The notes under the pieces are model-generated. The model did no database searches. It saw only the letters and a list, made by a program, of their open reading frames with translations, and was not told the origin of the DNA. Positions 27,351 through 35,510 of a stretch of 64,000 nucleotides of DNA are shown here, piece after piece. Position numbers and translations under genes: made by a program. Position 1 is the stretch's first letter; each line of letters opens with the position of its first letter. The stretch is from Lichenibacterium dinghuense (GTDB taxonomy: Bacteria > Pseudomonadota > Alphaproteobacteria > Rhizobiales > Beijerinckiaceae), in NCBI RefSeq assembly GCF_021730615.1, contig NZ_JAJLMN010000001.1:5671501-5735500 (forward strand), written 5' to 3'.

Positions 27351-28883
27351 ATGAGCCCGATCCTGGAGATGCGAGGGATCACCAAGACGTTTCCGGGCGT
27401 GAAGGCGCTCGACAACGTCAACCTGGTCGTGAACCCCGGCGAGATCCACGCCATCTGCGGCGAGAACGGCGCCGGCAAGTCGACCCTGATGAAGGTCCTG
27501 TCCGGCGTTTACCCGCACGGCACCTACACGGGCGACATCCTGTACGAGGGCGAGACGGTGTCGTTCCGCGACATCTCGGAGTCCGAGCACCTCGGCATCA
27601 TCATCATCCACCAGGAGCTGGCGCTGGTGCCGCTCCTGTCCATCGCCGAGAACATGTTCCTCGGCAACGAGACGTCCCGGTTCGGCGTGATCGACTGGGA
27701 CCGCGCTTTCGCGCGCACCCGCGAGCTGCTCGCGCTGGTCGGCCTCGACGAGAATCCCGAAACGCTGATCACCAACATCGGCGTCGGCAAGCAGCAGCTG
27801 GTCGAGATCGCCAAGGCTCTGGCCAAGAAGGTCAAGCTCCTCATCCTCGACGAGCCCACCGCGTCGCTGAACGAGAGCGATTCGCAGAAGCTGCTCGACC
27901 TCCTGCTGTCCTTCAAGCAGCAGGGCATGAGCTCGATCATCATCTCGCACAAGCTGAACGAGATTTCCCGCGTCGCCGACCAGATCACCATCATCCGGGA
28001 CGGCACCTCGGTCGAGACGCTCGACTGCCGCAAGGACGCGATCTCGGAGGACCGCATCATCAAGGGGATGGTCGGCCGCGACATGGAGAGCCGCTACCCG
28101 CACCGCACCCCGAAGATCGGCGAGCCGCTGCTCGAGGTGCGGAACTGGAACGCCTACCATCATCTCCACGCCGAACGCGCGGTCTGCAAGAACATCAACC
28201 TGTCGGTCCGCCGCGGCGAGATCGTCGGCGTGGCCGGCCTGATGGGCGCCGGCCGCACCGAACTCGCCATGAGCGTCTTCGGCCGCTCCTACGGGCAGAA
28301 CATCTCGGGCGAGGTGATGCTGAAAGGCAAACCCGTCGACGTCTCGACGATCTCCAAGGCCATCGCGGCCGGGATCGCCTACGTGACGGAGGACCGCAAG
28401 CAGCTCGGCCTCGTGCTCGACGAGAACATCACCAAGAACACGACGCTGGCGAATCTGCCGGCGGTGTCGTCGGCCAGCGTGATCGACTCCGACAAGGAGT
28501 ACCGGATCGCCTCCGACTACCGCAGCAAGCTCAACATCCGCTCGTTCGGCGTCGAGCAGCAGACCGTGAACCTGTCCGGCGGCAACCAGCAGAAGGTCGT
28601 GCTCAGCAAGTGGCTGTTCACGAAGCCCGAAGTGCTGATCCTCGACGAGCCGACGCGCGGCATCGACGTCGGCGCCAAATACGAGATCTACTCGATCATC
28701 AACGCCCTGGCCGACGAGGGCAAGGGCGTGCTGATGATCTCGTCCGAGATGCCCGAGCTGCTCGGCATGTGCGATCGGATCTACGTGATGAACGAGGGCC
28801 GCTTCGTCGGCGAGTTCCCGGCCGCCGAGGCGAGCCAGGAGGTCATCATGCGCGCCATCATGCGATCGAAGGAACTCCACTGA
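27351..28883 (+). CDS. gguA: Sugar ABC transporter ATP-binding protein
   Basis: A 510-residue RbsA/XylG-type ATPase with two ABC modules. Module 1: Walker [18 protein letters not shown], signature replaced by [14 protein letters not shown], Walker [12 protein letters not shown]. Module 2: signature [15 protein letters not shown] and [14 protein letters not shown]. The start at 27351 was chosen because homology begins at [15 protein letters not shown]. It follows chvE by 174 bp and its stop overlaps the gguB start (TGATG). This is the chvE-gguA-gguB order known from Agrobacterium, importing aldoses. Confidence 0.93.
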   Translation: MSPILEMRGITKTFPGVKALDNVNLVVNPGEIHAICGENGAGKSTLMKVLSGVYPHGTYTGDILYEGETVSFRDISESEHLGIIIIHQELALVPLLSIAENMFLGNETSRFGVIDWDRAFARTRELLALVGLDENPETLITNIGVGKQQLVEIAKALAKKVKLLILDEPTASLNESDSQKLLDLLLSFKQQGMSSIIISHKLNEISRVADQITIIRDGTSVETLDCRKDAISEDRIIKGMVGRDMESRYPHRTPKIGEPLLEVRNWNAYHHLHAERAVCKNINLSVRRGEIVGVAGLMGAGRTELAMSVFGRSYGQNISGEVMLKGKPVDVSTISKAIAAGIAYVTEDRKQLGLVLDENITKNTTLANLPAVSSASVIDSDKEYRIASDYRSKLNIRSFGVEQQTVNLSGGNQQKVVLSKWLFTKPEVLILDEPTRGIDVGAKYEIYSIINALADEGKGVLMISSEMPELLGMCDRIYVMNEGRFVGEFPAAEASQEVIMRAIMRSKELH

Positions 28884-30127
28884 TGAGCTCTGTCAACGCG
28901 CCCGGCGGGCTCGACCCCGTCACGGTCCCCCATCCCAAGCCGGGCGCCCTGCCGGCCGCCAAGACCGGCACGGGCTCGGGCCTCCGGCAGATGCTCGCCA
29001 AGGGCAACTTCCGCGACTACGGCCTGCTGATCGCCCTCGTGGTGATCATGCTGTTCTTCGAGTACCAGACGGGCGGCGTGCTGTTCCAGCCGCTGAACCT
29101 CACCAACCTGATCCTGCAGAACTCCTACGTCGTCGTCATGGCGCTGGGCATGCTGCTGATCATCGTGGCGGGCCACATCGACCTGTCGGTCGGCTCCATC
29201 GTTGGCTTCGTCGGCGCCCTCGCGGCCGTGCTGATGGTGAACTACCACGTCGAGTACCTCACGGCGACGCTGCTTTGCCTCGTTGTCGGCGGCATCGTGG
29301 GCGCGAGCCAGGGCTATTTCGTCGCCTATTTCGGCATCCCGAGCTTCATCGTCACGCTGGCCGGCATGCTGGTGTTCCGCGGCCTGACGCTGTCGATCCT
29401 CAACGGCGCCTCGGTGGGCCCCTTCCCCGACGTGTTCCAGCTCCTCGCCAAGGGCTTCTTCCCGAACTTCGCCGGGCCCCACACGTCGCTGCTCATCGCG
29501 CTCGTCATCTGCGCCATCTTCATCGGCACGAGCTTCCGCCGCCGCATGGTGCAGCAGCGCCACGGCGCCCTGACCGAGAGCATGGGCGGCTTCGCGCTGC
29601 GCAACGGCTTCCTGGCGCTGGTGCTGATCGCCTTCGCCTGGTCGATGGGCGAGTACCGCGGCCTGCCCAACGTGCTCATCATCATGACCGTGCTGGTGCT
29701 GCTGTACCGCTTCATGACCAACAAGACGACGGTGGGCCGCCGCATCTACGCGCTGGGCGGCAACATCAAGGCGGCGCGCCTGTCCGGGATCAAGACGGAG
29801 CGCCTGACCTTCCTGACCTTCGTCAACATGGGCGTCCTCGCGGGCCTCGCCGGCATGATCTTCGCCGCGCGCCTCAACACCGCGACCCCGAAGGGCGGCC
29901 TCGGCTTCGAGCTCGACGTCATCGCGGCCTGCTTCATCGGCGGCGCCTCGGCCTCGGGCGGCGTTGGCAAGGTCACGGGCGTGGTGATCGGCGCCTTCAT
30001 CATCGGCGTGATGAACAACGGCATGTCGATCCTCGGCATCGGCATCGACTACCAGCAGGTCATCAAGGGCCTCGTTCTGCTCGGCGCCGTCTGCCTCGAC
30101 CTGTACAACAAGAAGGCGGCGGCTTGA
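28883..30127 (+). CDS. gguB: Sugar ABC transporter permease
   Basis: A 414-residue XylH-like permease. A proline-rich cytoplasmic tail of about 45 residues precedes the first membrane segment (YGLLIALVVIMLFF). Family marks are AGHIDLSVGSIVGF, the IPSFIVTLAGMLVFRG helix, and the coupling loop GRRIYALGGNIKAARLSGI. Ten or more hydrophobic segments are visible, more than in RbsC, with a long loop at FRRRMVQQRHGALTES as in XylH/GguB. Translationally coupled to gguA. Confidence 0.93.
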   Translation: MSSVNAPGGLDPVTVPHPKPGALPAAKTGTGSGLRQMLAKGNFRDYGLLIALVVIMLFFEYQTGGVLFQPLNLTNLILQNSYVVVMALGMLLIIVAGHIDLSVGSIVGFVGALAAVLMVNYHVEYLTATLLCLVVGGIVGASQGYFVAYFGIPSFIVTLAGMLVFRGLTLSILNGASVGPFPDVFQLLAKGFFPNFAGPHTSLLIALVICAIFIGTSFRRRMVQQRHGALTESMGGFALRNGFLALVLIAFAWSMGEYRGLPNVLIIMTVLVLLYRFMTNKTTVGRRIYALGGNIKAARLSGIKTERLTFLTFVNMGVLAGLAGMIFAARLNTATPKGGLGFELDVIAACFIGGASASGGVGKVTGVVIGAFIIGVMNNGMSILGIGIDYQQVIKGLVLLGAVCLDLYNKKAAA

Positions 30128-30153
30128 TCCGACCCTGAGCCGTCTGGCACCAT

Positions 30154-30170
30154 CCCGCGACGATCGCGGG
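30154..30170 (+). terminator. Small hairpin after gguB overlapping the next ribosome-binding site
   Basis: CCCGCGA (30154-30160) pairs with TCGCGGG (30164-30170) around a 3-nt loop, 27 bp after the gguB stop. The 3' arm overlaps the GGGAGG Shine-Dalgarno of the following gene, so folding could both end gguB transcripts and hide that site. No T-run. Confidence 0.4.
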
Positions 30171-30178
30171 AGGTGCGG

Positions 30179-30940
30179 ATGGCGCAGAAGGGCGGAAACA
30201 GGCAGCAGAAGCAGGCCGCGAAGGCGGTGCGGCGCCGGCAGGCGGTCGCGGCCAAGCAGCAGACCGAGCGTGCGGCGTCGAGCTTGCCCGCGCGGATCGC
30301 GGCCGCTTCGGCGGCCCCGCTCGACCGATGCCTGCGGACGGCCGACGCGCAGGCGGCCGGCATCGGCCACGTCATCCTCGCGAAACGCCTTCCCTCCGGC
30401 GCGCTCGGCTGCGGCTTCTTCCTCGTCGATCTCCTGTGCCTCGGCGTGAAGGACGCCTACTACCGCGAGGTCGCCCCGTCCGACCTCGACGAGCGCGTGA
30501 CGGAACTCGCCGCCGACGGGCAGGCGATGGCGGCGATCGACCCCGCTTCCGCCAAGAAGCTCATCCTCGGCGCCGTGGCTTTCGCGGCGGACAGCGGCAT
30601 GGACCCCGCCCCGGACTATCGCAGGGTGATCCGGCTGTTCGACGGCGTCGACGCTTCCGCCGCGACCGAGCACTTCACCTTCGGGCGGGACGGCAAGGCC
30701 GTCTACATGCCCGGACCGAACGACGGCACGGCCAGGATGCGGGAGATCGAGCGGAAGCTGACCAGGGCGCGCGGCGCGGACGGGTGGGACGTCGACCCGA
30801 TGGCGAGCCTGTCGGAGCGGCAGCGGCTCGTCATGCACGGCCTGTCCGACCTGCTGGGCCGGCACGCCGGCTACGGGGATGAGGACGAGGGCGGCCTCGT
30901 CATCGACCACGAGGGACCGACCGAGCCGCGGAGCGGCTGA
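30179..30940 (+). CDS. Conserved hypothetical protein
   Basis: A 253-residue cytoplasmic protein that I do not recognise. The first 45 residues are rich in Lys, Arg, Gln and Ala, like a nucleic-acid-binding or disordered tail. A folded core follows with a hydrophobic stretch GALGCGFFLVDLLCLGVKDA and conserved-looking DAYYRE, then an acidic helix around DERVTELAADGQAM; the last 25 residues are acidic. The ATG at 30179 has GGGAGG six bases upstream, which sets the start. Convergent with rsmB (18 bp between stops). Confidence 0.65.
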   Translation: MAQKGGNRQQKQAAKAVRRRQAVAAKQQTERAASSLPARIAAASAAPLDRCLRTADAQAAGIGHVILAKRLPSGALGCGFFLVDLLCLGVKDAYYREVAPSDLDERVTELAADGQAMAAIDPASAKKLILGAVAFAADSGMDPAPDYRRVIRLFDGVDASAATEHFTFGRDGKAVYMPGPNDGTARMREIERKLTRARGADGWDVDPMASLSERQRLVMHGLSDLLGRHAGYGDEDEGGLVIDHEGPTEPRSG

Positions 30941-30958
30941 TCGGCCGATCCCGCGTCA

Positions 30959-32347
30959 TCAGGCCTTACGGACGAGGCGCGCGGCGAAGAAGCCGTCGAG
31001 GCCCGTCAGCGGCGGGTCGAGCCGGGCCGGGTGGCTCGGCAGCGTGCGCAGCTCGCCCTGCGCGTTCACGCTGTCGACGAGTCCGCCGATCTCCTCCGGC
31101 GCGATGGGCGAGCGCGCCATGTCGGGGTTGCGTCGCAGCAGCGCGGCGATCTGCGCCTCCCCCTCCTCCGGCTCGATCGAGCAGGTGCAGTAGACGAGGC
31201 GGCCGCCCGGCCGCAGCAGCGAAGCCGCGCGGTCGAGCATGCGCGACTGCAGGGCCGAGAGCGTCACGATGTCGGAGGCCCGCTTGGTCCAGCCCACGTC
31301 CGGGTGGCGCCGCATGGTTCCGGTCGCGGTGCAGGGTGCGTCGAGCAGGATGGCGTCGAAGGGCTGCGCCGAATAGGAGGTCGCGTCGGCCACCTCCGTC
31401 TCGGCCGTCAGGGCCAGACGCTCCAGGTTGGCGGCGAAGCGCTTCAGGCGCTCGGCCGAGCGGTCCACGGCCGTGACGTTCGCGCCGGTCAGGCAGAGCT
31501 GTGCGGTCTTGCCGCCCGGCGCGGCGCAGAGGTCGGCCACCCGCTCGCCCGGTTCGGCCCTGAGCAGCCGCGCCGGCAGAGCCGCGGCCGCGTCCTGCAC
31601 CCACCAGGCGCCGTCGGCGTAGCCCGGCATCTCCGGCACGGGGACGCTGCCGCGCAGCCGGACCGAACCGGTGTCGAGGACGTCGCCATCGAGGCGCTCG
31701 GCCCAGCCCGCCGCGTCGGACTTGACCGTCAGGTCGAGCGGCACTTCCGCCCGGTTGGCGGCCGCGATGGCGGCCGCGGCCTCGTCGCCGTAGGTCTTGC
31801 GCCAGCGCGCGGCGAGCCAGGTCGGCGTGTCGACGTAGGGGTCATCGCTCTCGTGCTCGTCGCGCTGGCGGGCGACGTTGCGCGCCACGGCGTTGGCCAG
31901 CGACGCGAAGCCCTGGCTCGCGGGGTCGAGCCGCACGGCCTGGACGCAGGCGTTGACGGCGGCATGGTCCGGCACGTCCAGGAACAGGATCTGGGCGGCC
32001 GTGACGATCAAGATCCATTCGAGCTGGCCGCTCTTCTTCGGCAGCCCCTTGTCGAGCAGGCGGCCGAGGAAGCGCCGCAGCGTGCCGAGCCGCCGCAGCG
32101 ACACGACCACGATGGAGCGCGCAAGCGCGCGGTCGCGCTCGTCCAGCCCCTGCGTGAAGCGCGGATGGGCCGCCGCGGAGGCCAGCGCCTCGTCGAGGCC
32201 GCGCCCGTTCATGACGACGTCGCTCAGCGCCGCCGCGGCCGCGAGCCTGCAGGCCAGGCCGGCCGGAAGCTCGGCCGGGGGCGGCGCGGCCTTGAGGCCG
32301 GATCTGCCGCGGTTCGGTCGGCCCGGAGGCTGCGTCACAGGCGCCAT
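30959..32347 (-). CDS. rsmB: RsmB-type 16S rRNA (cytosine-C5) methyltransferase
   Basis: A 462-residue protein with a NusB-like N-terminal domain (about residues 35-170) and a SAM-dependent Rossmann domain. Motif I is VADLCAAPGGKTAQL; the two catalytic cysteines of the NOL1/NOP2/Sun family lie in LLDAPCTATGTMRRHPDV (motif IV) and VYCTCSIEPEEGE (motif VI). In E. coli RsmB methylates C967 of 16S rRNA. The Pro/Arg-rich first 20 residues may be an over-long N-terminus; other starts are possible within it. Confidence 0.88.
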   Translation of the reverse strand: MAPVTQPPGRPNRGRSGLKAAPPPAELPAGLACRLAAAAALSDVVMNGRGLDEALASAAAHPRFTQGLDERDRALARSIVVVSLRRLGTLRRFLGRLLDKGLPKKSGQLEWILIVTAAQILFLDVPDHAAVNACVQAVRLDPASQGFASLANAVARNVARQRDEHESDDPYVDTPTWLAARWRKTYGDEAAAAIAAANRAEVPLDLTVKSDAAGWAERLDGDVLDTGSVRLRGSVPVPEMPGYADGAWWVQDAAAALPARLLRAEPGERVADLCAAPGGKTAQLCLTGANVTAVDRSAERLKRFAANLERLALTAETEVADATSYSAQPFDAILLDAPCTATGTMRRHPDVGWTKRASDIVTLSALQSRMLDRAASLLRPGGRLVYCTCSIEPEEGEAQIAALLRRNPDMARSPIAPEEIGGLVDSVNAQGELRTLPSHPARLDPPLTGLDGFFAARLVRKA

Positions 32348-32538
32348 CGGTCAGGCCGAGCCGGAGGTGGGGGTCAGGGATGCGGCTCCGAGGAACCCGT
32401 ACGCGAACGGCATGACGAACCTTCCGGCCGCCTCGCATCGTCCCATGGCCGAAGGGAGCGAGGCGACCTAGATGAGGGGAGGGCCGGAGTGTGGCCTCCG
32501 GGTCAGGCCGAGTGCCAGAAAAAGGTGGTGGAAGCGTG

Positions 32539-32748
32539 ATGGACGACGAACATCGGGCCGGTCCGGGAGACCCCGCCATCCGTCCTCAGGCGGGTGCGGC
32601 CGAGCGCGCCCTGGCCGAGGCGGCCGAGCGCCGGGCCGCGGCCAAGCGGGTCCAAGAGGTGCGTCCGCGCGAGGTGAACGGCCGACAGGGTCCGGAGCCG
32701 GTCCGCTACGGCGACTGGGAGAACAAGGGCATCGCCTACGACTTTTGA
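32539..32748 (+). CDS. SDHAF4-like succinate dehydrogenase assembly factor (DUF1674)
   Basis: A 69-residue protein. The C-terminus has the family signature GPEPVRYGDWENKGIAYDF, almost identical to mitochondrial SDHAF4/Sdh8, which binds flavinylated SdhA during complex II assembly. The N-terminal half is Ala/Glu/Arg-rich and probably disordered. The ATG at 32539 has GGTGG upstream. Divergent from rsmB and followed at once by a strong hairpin. The sdh operon is not in the window. Confidence 0.85.
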   Translation: MDDEHRAGPGDPAIRPQAGAAERALAEAAERRAAAKRVQEVRPREVNGRQGPEPVRYGDWENKGIAYDF

Positions 32749-32751
32749 CTT

Positions 32752-32780
32752 CGGCGCGCCCCGCGGGCCGGGGCGCGCCG
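32752..32780. terminator. Bidirectional terminator-like hairpin
   Basis: CGGCGCGCCCCG (32752-32763) pairs perfectly with 32769-32780 around a 5-nt loop, in the 38-bp gap between two convergent genes (stops at 32748 and 32787). Preceded by ACTTTTGACTT, giving T/A-rich flanks only weakly. Likely serves both directions. Confidence 0.6.
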
Positions 32781-32786
32781 TGCGGG

Positions 32787-33608
32787 TCAGACGTCGCGCG
32801 AGCCACCGAGCGACTCGCCGGTCTTGTTGACCACGGTCCTGAAGTTGTCCGCGGCCGAGTGGCGGACGTTGTCGATCGCCTCGCCGGCCGCCGCGCGAAT
32901 GCCGTCGACCTCGTGGCGGGCCGCGTCCGTCGCCTGATCCCGGAAGCGGTGGGCCGTGGAGCCCATGAGGCTGTCCTCGGTCTCGGTCATGGGCAGGGCC
33001 GCGCCGATCGCGGCGCCGATGGCGAGGCCGATGGCGCCCAGCACCAGGGGCTGCTCCTCGAACAGCGTGGCGAGCTTGGACTTCACCTCGCCCCGGTCCG
33101 ACGGGAGATAGCGCGACACGCTCTGCATGGCTTCATTCGCTTGCGTGGAGGTCGAATCGTAGGCCCTCTCGGCCCCGCGGCGCAACGCGTCGGAGACGCC
33201 GTCCCGGGCGCTCGCCAGAGTCGACGCCGCCGATCCGCCGCGGCCCGGCGCGGGCTGGAAGCTTGACGGGTTGCGCAGCAGGGGCGGCCTCGTCGCCGAC
33301 GCGCGGACGTAGTCGGCGCGGGGCTCGTCCGCGGCGCGCGATGCGGCCTCGTCGCGCTTCGAGAAGAAGCGCATGATCAGGGCCGAACCCGCGGCCACCA
33401 GCACGGACGGGATCGGATACTGCTTGGCGACCCCGACGAGGTTGTCCGCCACGCTCGCGGCGCCGATGCGGGCGTTGGAGACCACCTCCTCCATCACGTT
33501 GGCGGGCTGGAGGTTGTTGCGCAGCTGCTCCAGCGTGGACGCCAGATGGGCCCGGGTGTCCTCCGCCTCGTGGGCCACCTCGCTGGACGATTGCCGATCG
33601 CCGGTCAT
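32787..33608 (-). CDS. DUF3618-type membrane-associated stress protein
   Basis: A 273-residue protein. The N-terminus carries the DUF3618 pattern (EVAHEAEDTRAHLASTLEQL, then a PIPSVLVAAGSALIM membrane segment). A long Ala/Ser/Arg-rich middle links to a second hydrophobic hairpin, GAIGLAIGAAIGAALP, and amphipathic helices to the end. It overlaps the holin-like gene by four bases (ATGA) and is third in an operon headed by an EcfG-type promoter. Genes of this kind are common in the general stress regulon of Hyphomicrobiales; molecular function is unknown. Confidence 0.75.
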   Translation of the reverse strand: MTGDRQSSSEVAHEAEDTRAHLASTLEQLRNNLQPANVMEEVVSNARIGAASVADNLVGVAKQYPIPSVLVAAGSALIMRFFSKRDEAASRAADEPRADYVRASATRPPLLRNPSSFQPAPGRGGSAASTLASARDGVSDALRRGAERAYDSTSTQANEAMQSVSRYLPSDRGEVKSKLATLFEEQPLVLGAIGLAIGAAIGAALPMTETEDSLMGSTAHRFRDQATDAARHEVDGIRAAAGEAIDNVRHSAADNFRTVVNKTGESLGGSRDV

Positions 33609-34003
33609 TTCACCTGCTCCTTCACGATGGTGGCGTCCTTGCCCAACTGGTCCATGGACCGCTTCGGCATCAGGTTCTCGGTCGACAGGCTCCGGATGCC
33701 GATCAGCGCGACCACGCCGCCGATGCCGGCGATCACGACGCCGACGATGAAGTAGGCCAGCCAGGTCACGACGCCGATCGCGATCACGACCTGCACGATG
33801 CCGAAAAGGATGATGAAGAGGCCTGCCAGCGCCAGAACGGCGGCCACGAGGAGGGCGACGACGGCCTTGAGGGCGAAGGAGATCTTCTCCGAGATCTCGG
33901 TGCGGACGAGGCGGATCTCCGTCTCGAACAGCACCGTCATCTGCGACAGCGCGTCGGCGAAGAGGGACGGGGTCGAGGGCCGCCCCGGCGTTTCGAAGGT
34001 CAT
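33605..34003 (-). CDS. Phage-holin-like membrane protein (DUF1469/holin 3 superfamily)
   Basis: A 132-residue protein with a cytoplasmic amphipathic start (LFADALSQMTVLFETEIRLVRTE) and two hydrophobic hairpin segments of about 45 residues in total (AVVALLVAAVLALAGLFIIL and GVVTWLAYFIVGVVIAG). It fits the Act_hol/DUF1469 group, which despite the holin name is chromosomal and usually stress-related. Middle gene of the operon, 20 bp after the first gene and overlapping the DUF3618 gene. No lysis genes are nearby, so a phage origin is unlikely. Confidence 0.8.
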   Translation of the reverse strand: MTFETPGRPSTPSLFADALSQMTVLFETEIRLVRTEISEKISFALKAVVALLVAAVLALAGLFIILFGIVQVVIAIGVVTWLAYFIVGVVIAGIGGVVALIGIRSLSTENLMPKRSMDQLGKDATIVKEQVK

Positions 34004-34023
34004 GGTGCGCTATCCCGTCCGGC

Positions 34024-34620
34024 TCAGACCGCGCGGTCGCCGCGGAGCGCCGCCCCGTCGACCAGAGGCGCGTCGCTCTTGAAGAAGCGCGAGACGAGGA
34101 AGCCCGCCACCACGGCGCCGCCGAAGAAGGCCACGGGCTGACGGCGGCCGAAGTCGGCCAGCGTGGCGAACACCTCGCCGAGGTCGCGGGAGCGGACGTC
34201 CTCGGCGATGCGGTCGACGCTGTCGGCCGCGGTGCGGACGAGGCGGCCGAGGTGGGGGTTGGTCTCGTCGAGGTCGCCGGCGGCCGAATGCGCGGCGCGG
34301 GCCACGCCCGCGATCTTGTCGGCGCCGGCCGTCTTCTGCTGGCTGACGATCTCGTTCAGGCGCGCGCGGGCCTGCTCGGCGATGGAGGCGGCGACACCCT
34401 TGGCCTCCTCGGCGGCCTCGGAGCTGCTCTGGCGGAAGGCGGAAGCCGCGTCCCGGACCTGCGCCGAGCCGTCGGACGAGGCATGGGCGTAGCGGTCCGA
34501 GGTGCCGCACGCCGCCGCATCGCGGCGGAGGTCCTGGAAGCGATGGTTCAACTCGTCCCGCGCGCGAGCGGCGTTTGCGCCGAAACTCGCATTCGGATCG
34601 GTGTCAAACGGTTCAGCCAT
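34024..34620 (-). CDS. Stress-induced helical protein with C-terminal membrane segment
   Basis: A 198-residue protein, mostly Ala/Glu/Arg-rich amphipathic helices that could form a coiled coil (DELNHRFQDLRRDAA, AEEAKGVAASIAEQARARLN), ending in a single hydrophobic segment PVAFFGGAVVAGFLVSRFF. It resembles rhizobial nutrient-deprivation-induced proteins found with DUF3618 and holin-like partners. First gene of the operon; a matching EcfG promoter lies about 70 bp upstream, which supports regulation by the general stress sigma factor. Biochemical role unknown. Confidence 0.7.
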   Translation of the reverse strand: MAEPFDTDPNASFGANAARARDELNHRFQDLRRDAAACGTSDRYAHASSDGSAQVRDAASAFRQSSSEAAEEAKGVAASIAEQARARLNEIVSQQKTAGADKIAGVARAAHSAAGDLDETNPHLGRLVRTAADSVDRIAEDVRSRDLGEVFATLADFGRRQPVAFFGGAVVAGFLVSRFFKSDAPLVDGAALRGDRAV

Positions 34621-34688
34621 CGCGTCCTCCGGGTCCAGGGGGCCGAAGGCGCGTCGCGCGCCGCCTCAACCCCCCACATCGGCGAGCC

Positions 34689-34714
34689 AACGTAGCGGAG
34701 AAGCAGGGGGTTCC
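34689..34714 (-). promoter_or_regulatory. EcfG (general stress response) promoter
   Basis: On the minus strand GGAAC (34714-34710) and CGTT (34692-34689) are separated by 17 bp, exactly matching the alphaproteobacterial EcfG consensus GGAAC-N16/17-CGTT. The -10 element is about 68 bp upstream of the first gene of the stress operon (start 34620). No other full match was found in intergenic sequence of this window. Confidence 0.75.
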
Positions 34715-34756
34715 GGCGTCGGACCAAAGGCTTGAGGAAAACCCGGCGGGGGTGCG

Positions 34757-35329
34757 TCAGGGTCCGACGACGACGGGCGTGCCCACCTCGACGCGGTCGA
34801 AGAGGTCGACGATGTCGCGGTTGAACATGCGGATGCAGCCGAAGGACGCGGCCGTGCCGATGGAGTCCGGACGGTTGGTGCCGTGGATCGCGTATTCCCC
34901 GCCCGACAGCGTCAGCGCTCGCATGCCCATCGGATTGCGGGAGGACCCGCCGGGGATGTAGTCGGGCAGCCAGGGCTCGGCGCGCTTGACCTCGGCCGGG
35001 GGCGCCCAGGCCGGATTGCGGTACTTGCCGTCGACGATCGCCGTGCCGCTCCACTGCTTGCCGAACTTGCCGACCGCCACGGGATAGCTGATGGCGCCCC
35101 CGTCCTCGCCGATGAGGAACAGGCGCCTCTGCCGCTGGCTCACCACGATGGTGCCGGGCGCGTAGCCGGACGGGCCCTCGTAGGCAGCGGCACGGGCGGG
35201 CGTCACCGCCGTGTAGAGCGCCAGCACGGCCGCGACCGCGATGCTGAGGGCGAGCACGAGGTGGATGAGCACGGTCCCGCGTCGGCCGTCGGGTCGGCTG
35301 TCGAACCCCGCGCGATGCGTGAATTCCAT
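34757..35329 (-). CDS. L,D-transpeptidase (YkuD domain)
   Basis: A 190-residue protein with an N-terminal membrane anchor or signal (VLIHLVLALSIAVAAVLALY) and an ErfK/YbiS/YkuD catalytic domain. Active-site pattern HGTNRPDSIGTAASFGCIRM begins with the conserved His-Gly and contains the catalytic Cys in FGCIRM followed by NRDIVDLFD. The PGTIVVSQRQRRLFLI start is typical. It would form 3-3 cross-links in peptidoglycan or attach proteins to it. The ATG at 35329 was chosen because upstream codons add only Pro/Arg-rich sequence. Confidence 0.85.
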   Translation of the reverse strand: MEFTHRAGFDSRPDGRRGTVLIHLVLALSIAVAAVLALYTAVTPARAAAYEGPSGYAPGTIVVSQRQRRLFLIGEDGGAISYPVAVGKFGKQWSGTAIVDGKYRNPAWAPPAEVKRAEPWLPDYIPGGSSRNPMGMRALTLSGGEYAIHGTNRPDSIGTAASFGCIRMFNRDIVDLFDRVEVGTPVVVGP

Positions 35330-35401
35330 GTCCTGCGCTCCTTCGCCGGTCCGTGGGCCGCCGCCGGCGGGCCGCGGCCGGCATGGGCGCACCCTGCCCC
35401 G

Positions 35402-35475
35402 TCGCGCTTAATCGCGGGGATACGCCGGGGGCTCCCCCGACGTGAACTGTCGCGACGGTGAACGATTAAGCGCGA
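35402..35475. repeat. 13-bp inverted repeat upstream of the L,D-transpeptidase gene
   Basis: TCGCGCTTAATCG (35402-35414) and its exact complement CGATTAAGCGCGA (35463-35475) are separated by 48 bp, in the 181-bp gap between acs and the L,D-transpeptidase gene (both minus strand). Possible operator pair for looping or an acs transcript-end structure. Confidence 0.5.
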
Positions 35476-35510
35476 GCGCCGGACCCGCCTCCGCGAGCCC
35501 GGCTTACCCC

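Noticed and set aside
25929-28880. A 983-codon minus-strand frame opposite chvE/gguA.
   Set aside because: Histidine/valine/glutamate-rich antisense shadow of well-identified plus-strand genes.
33605-34003. Phage lysis module suggested by the holin-like protein.
   Set aside because: No endolysin or phage structural genes; the family is commonly chromosomal and the operon has a stress promoter.
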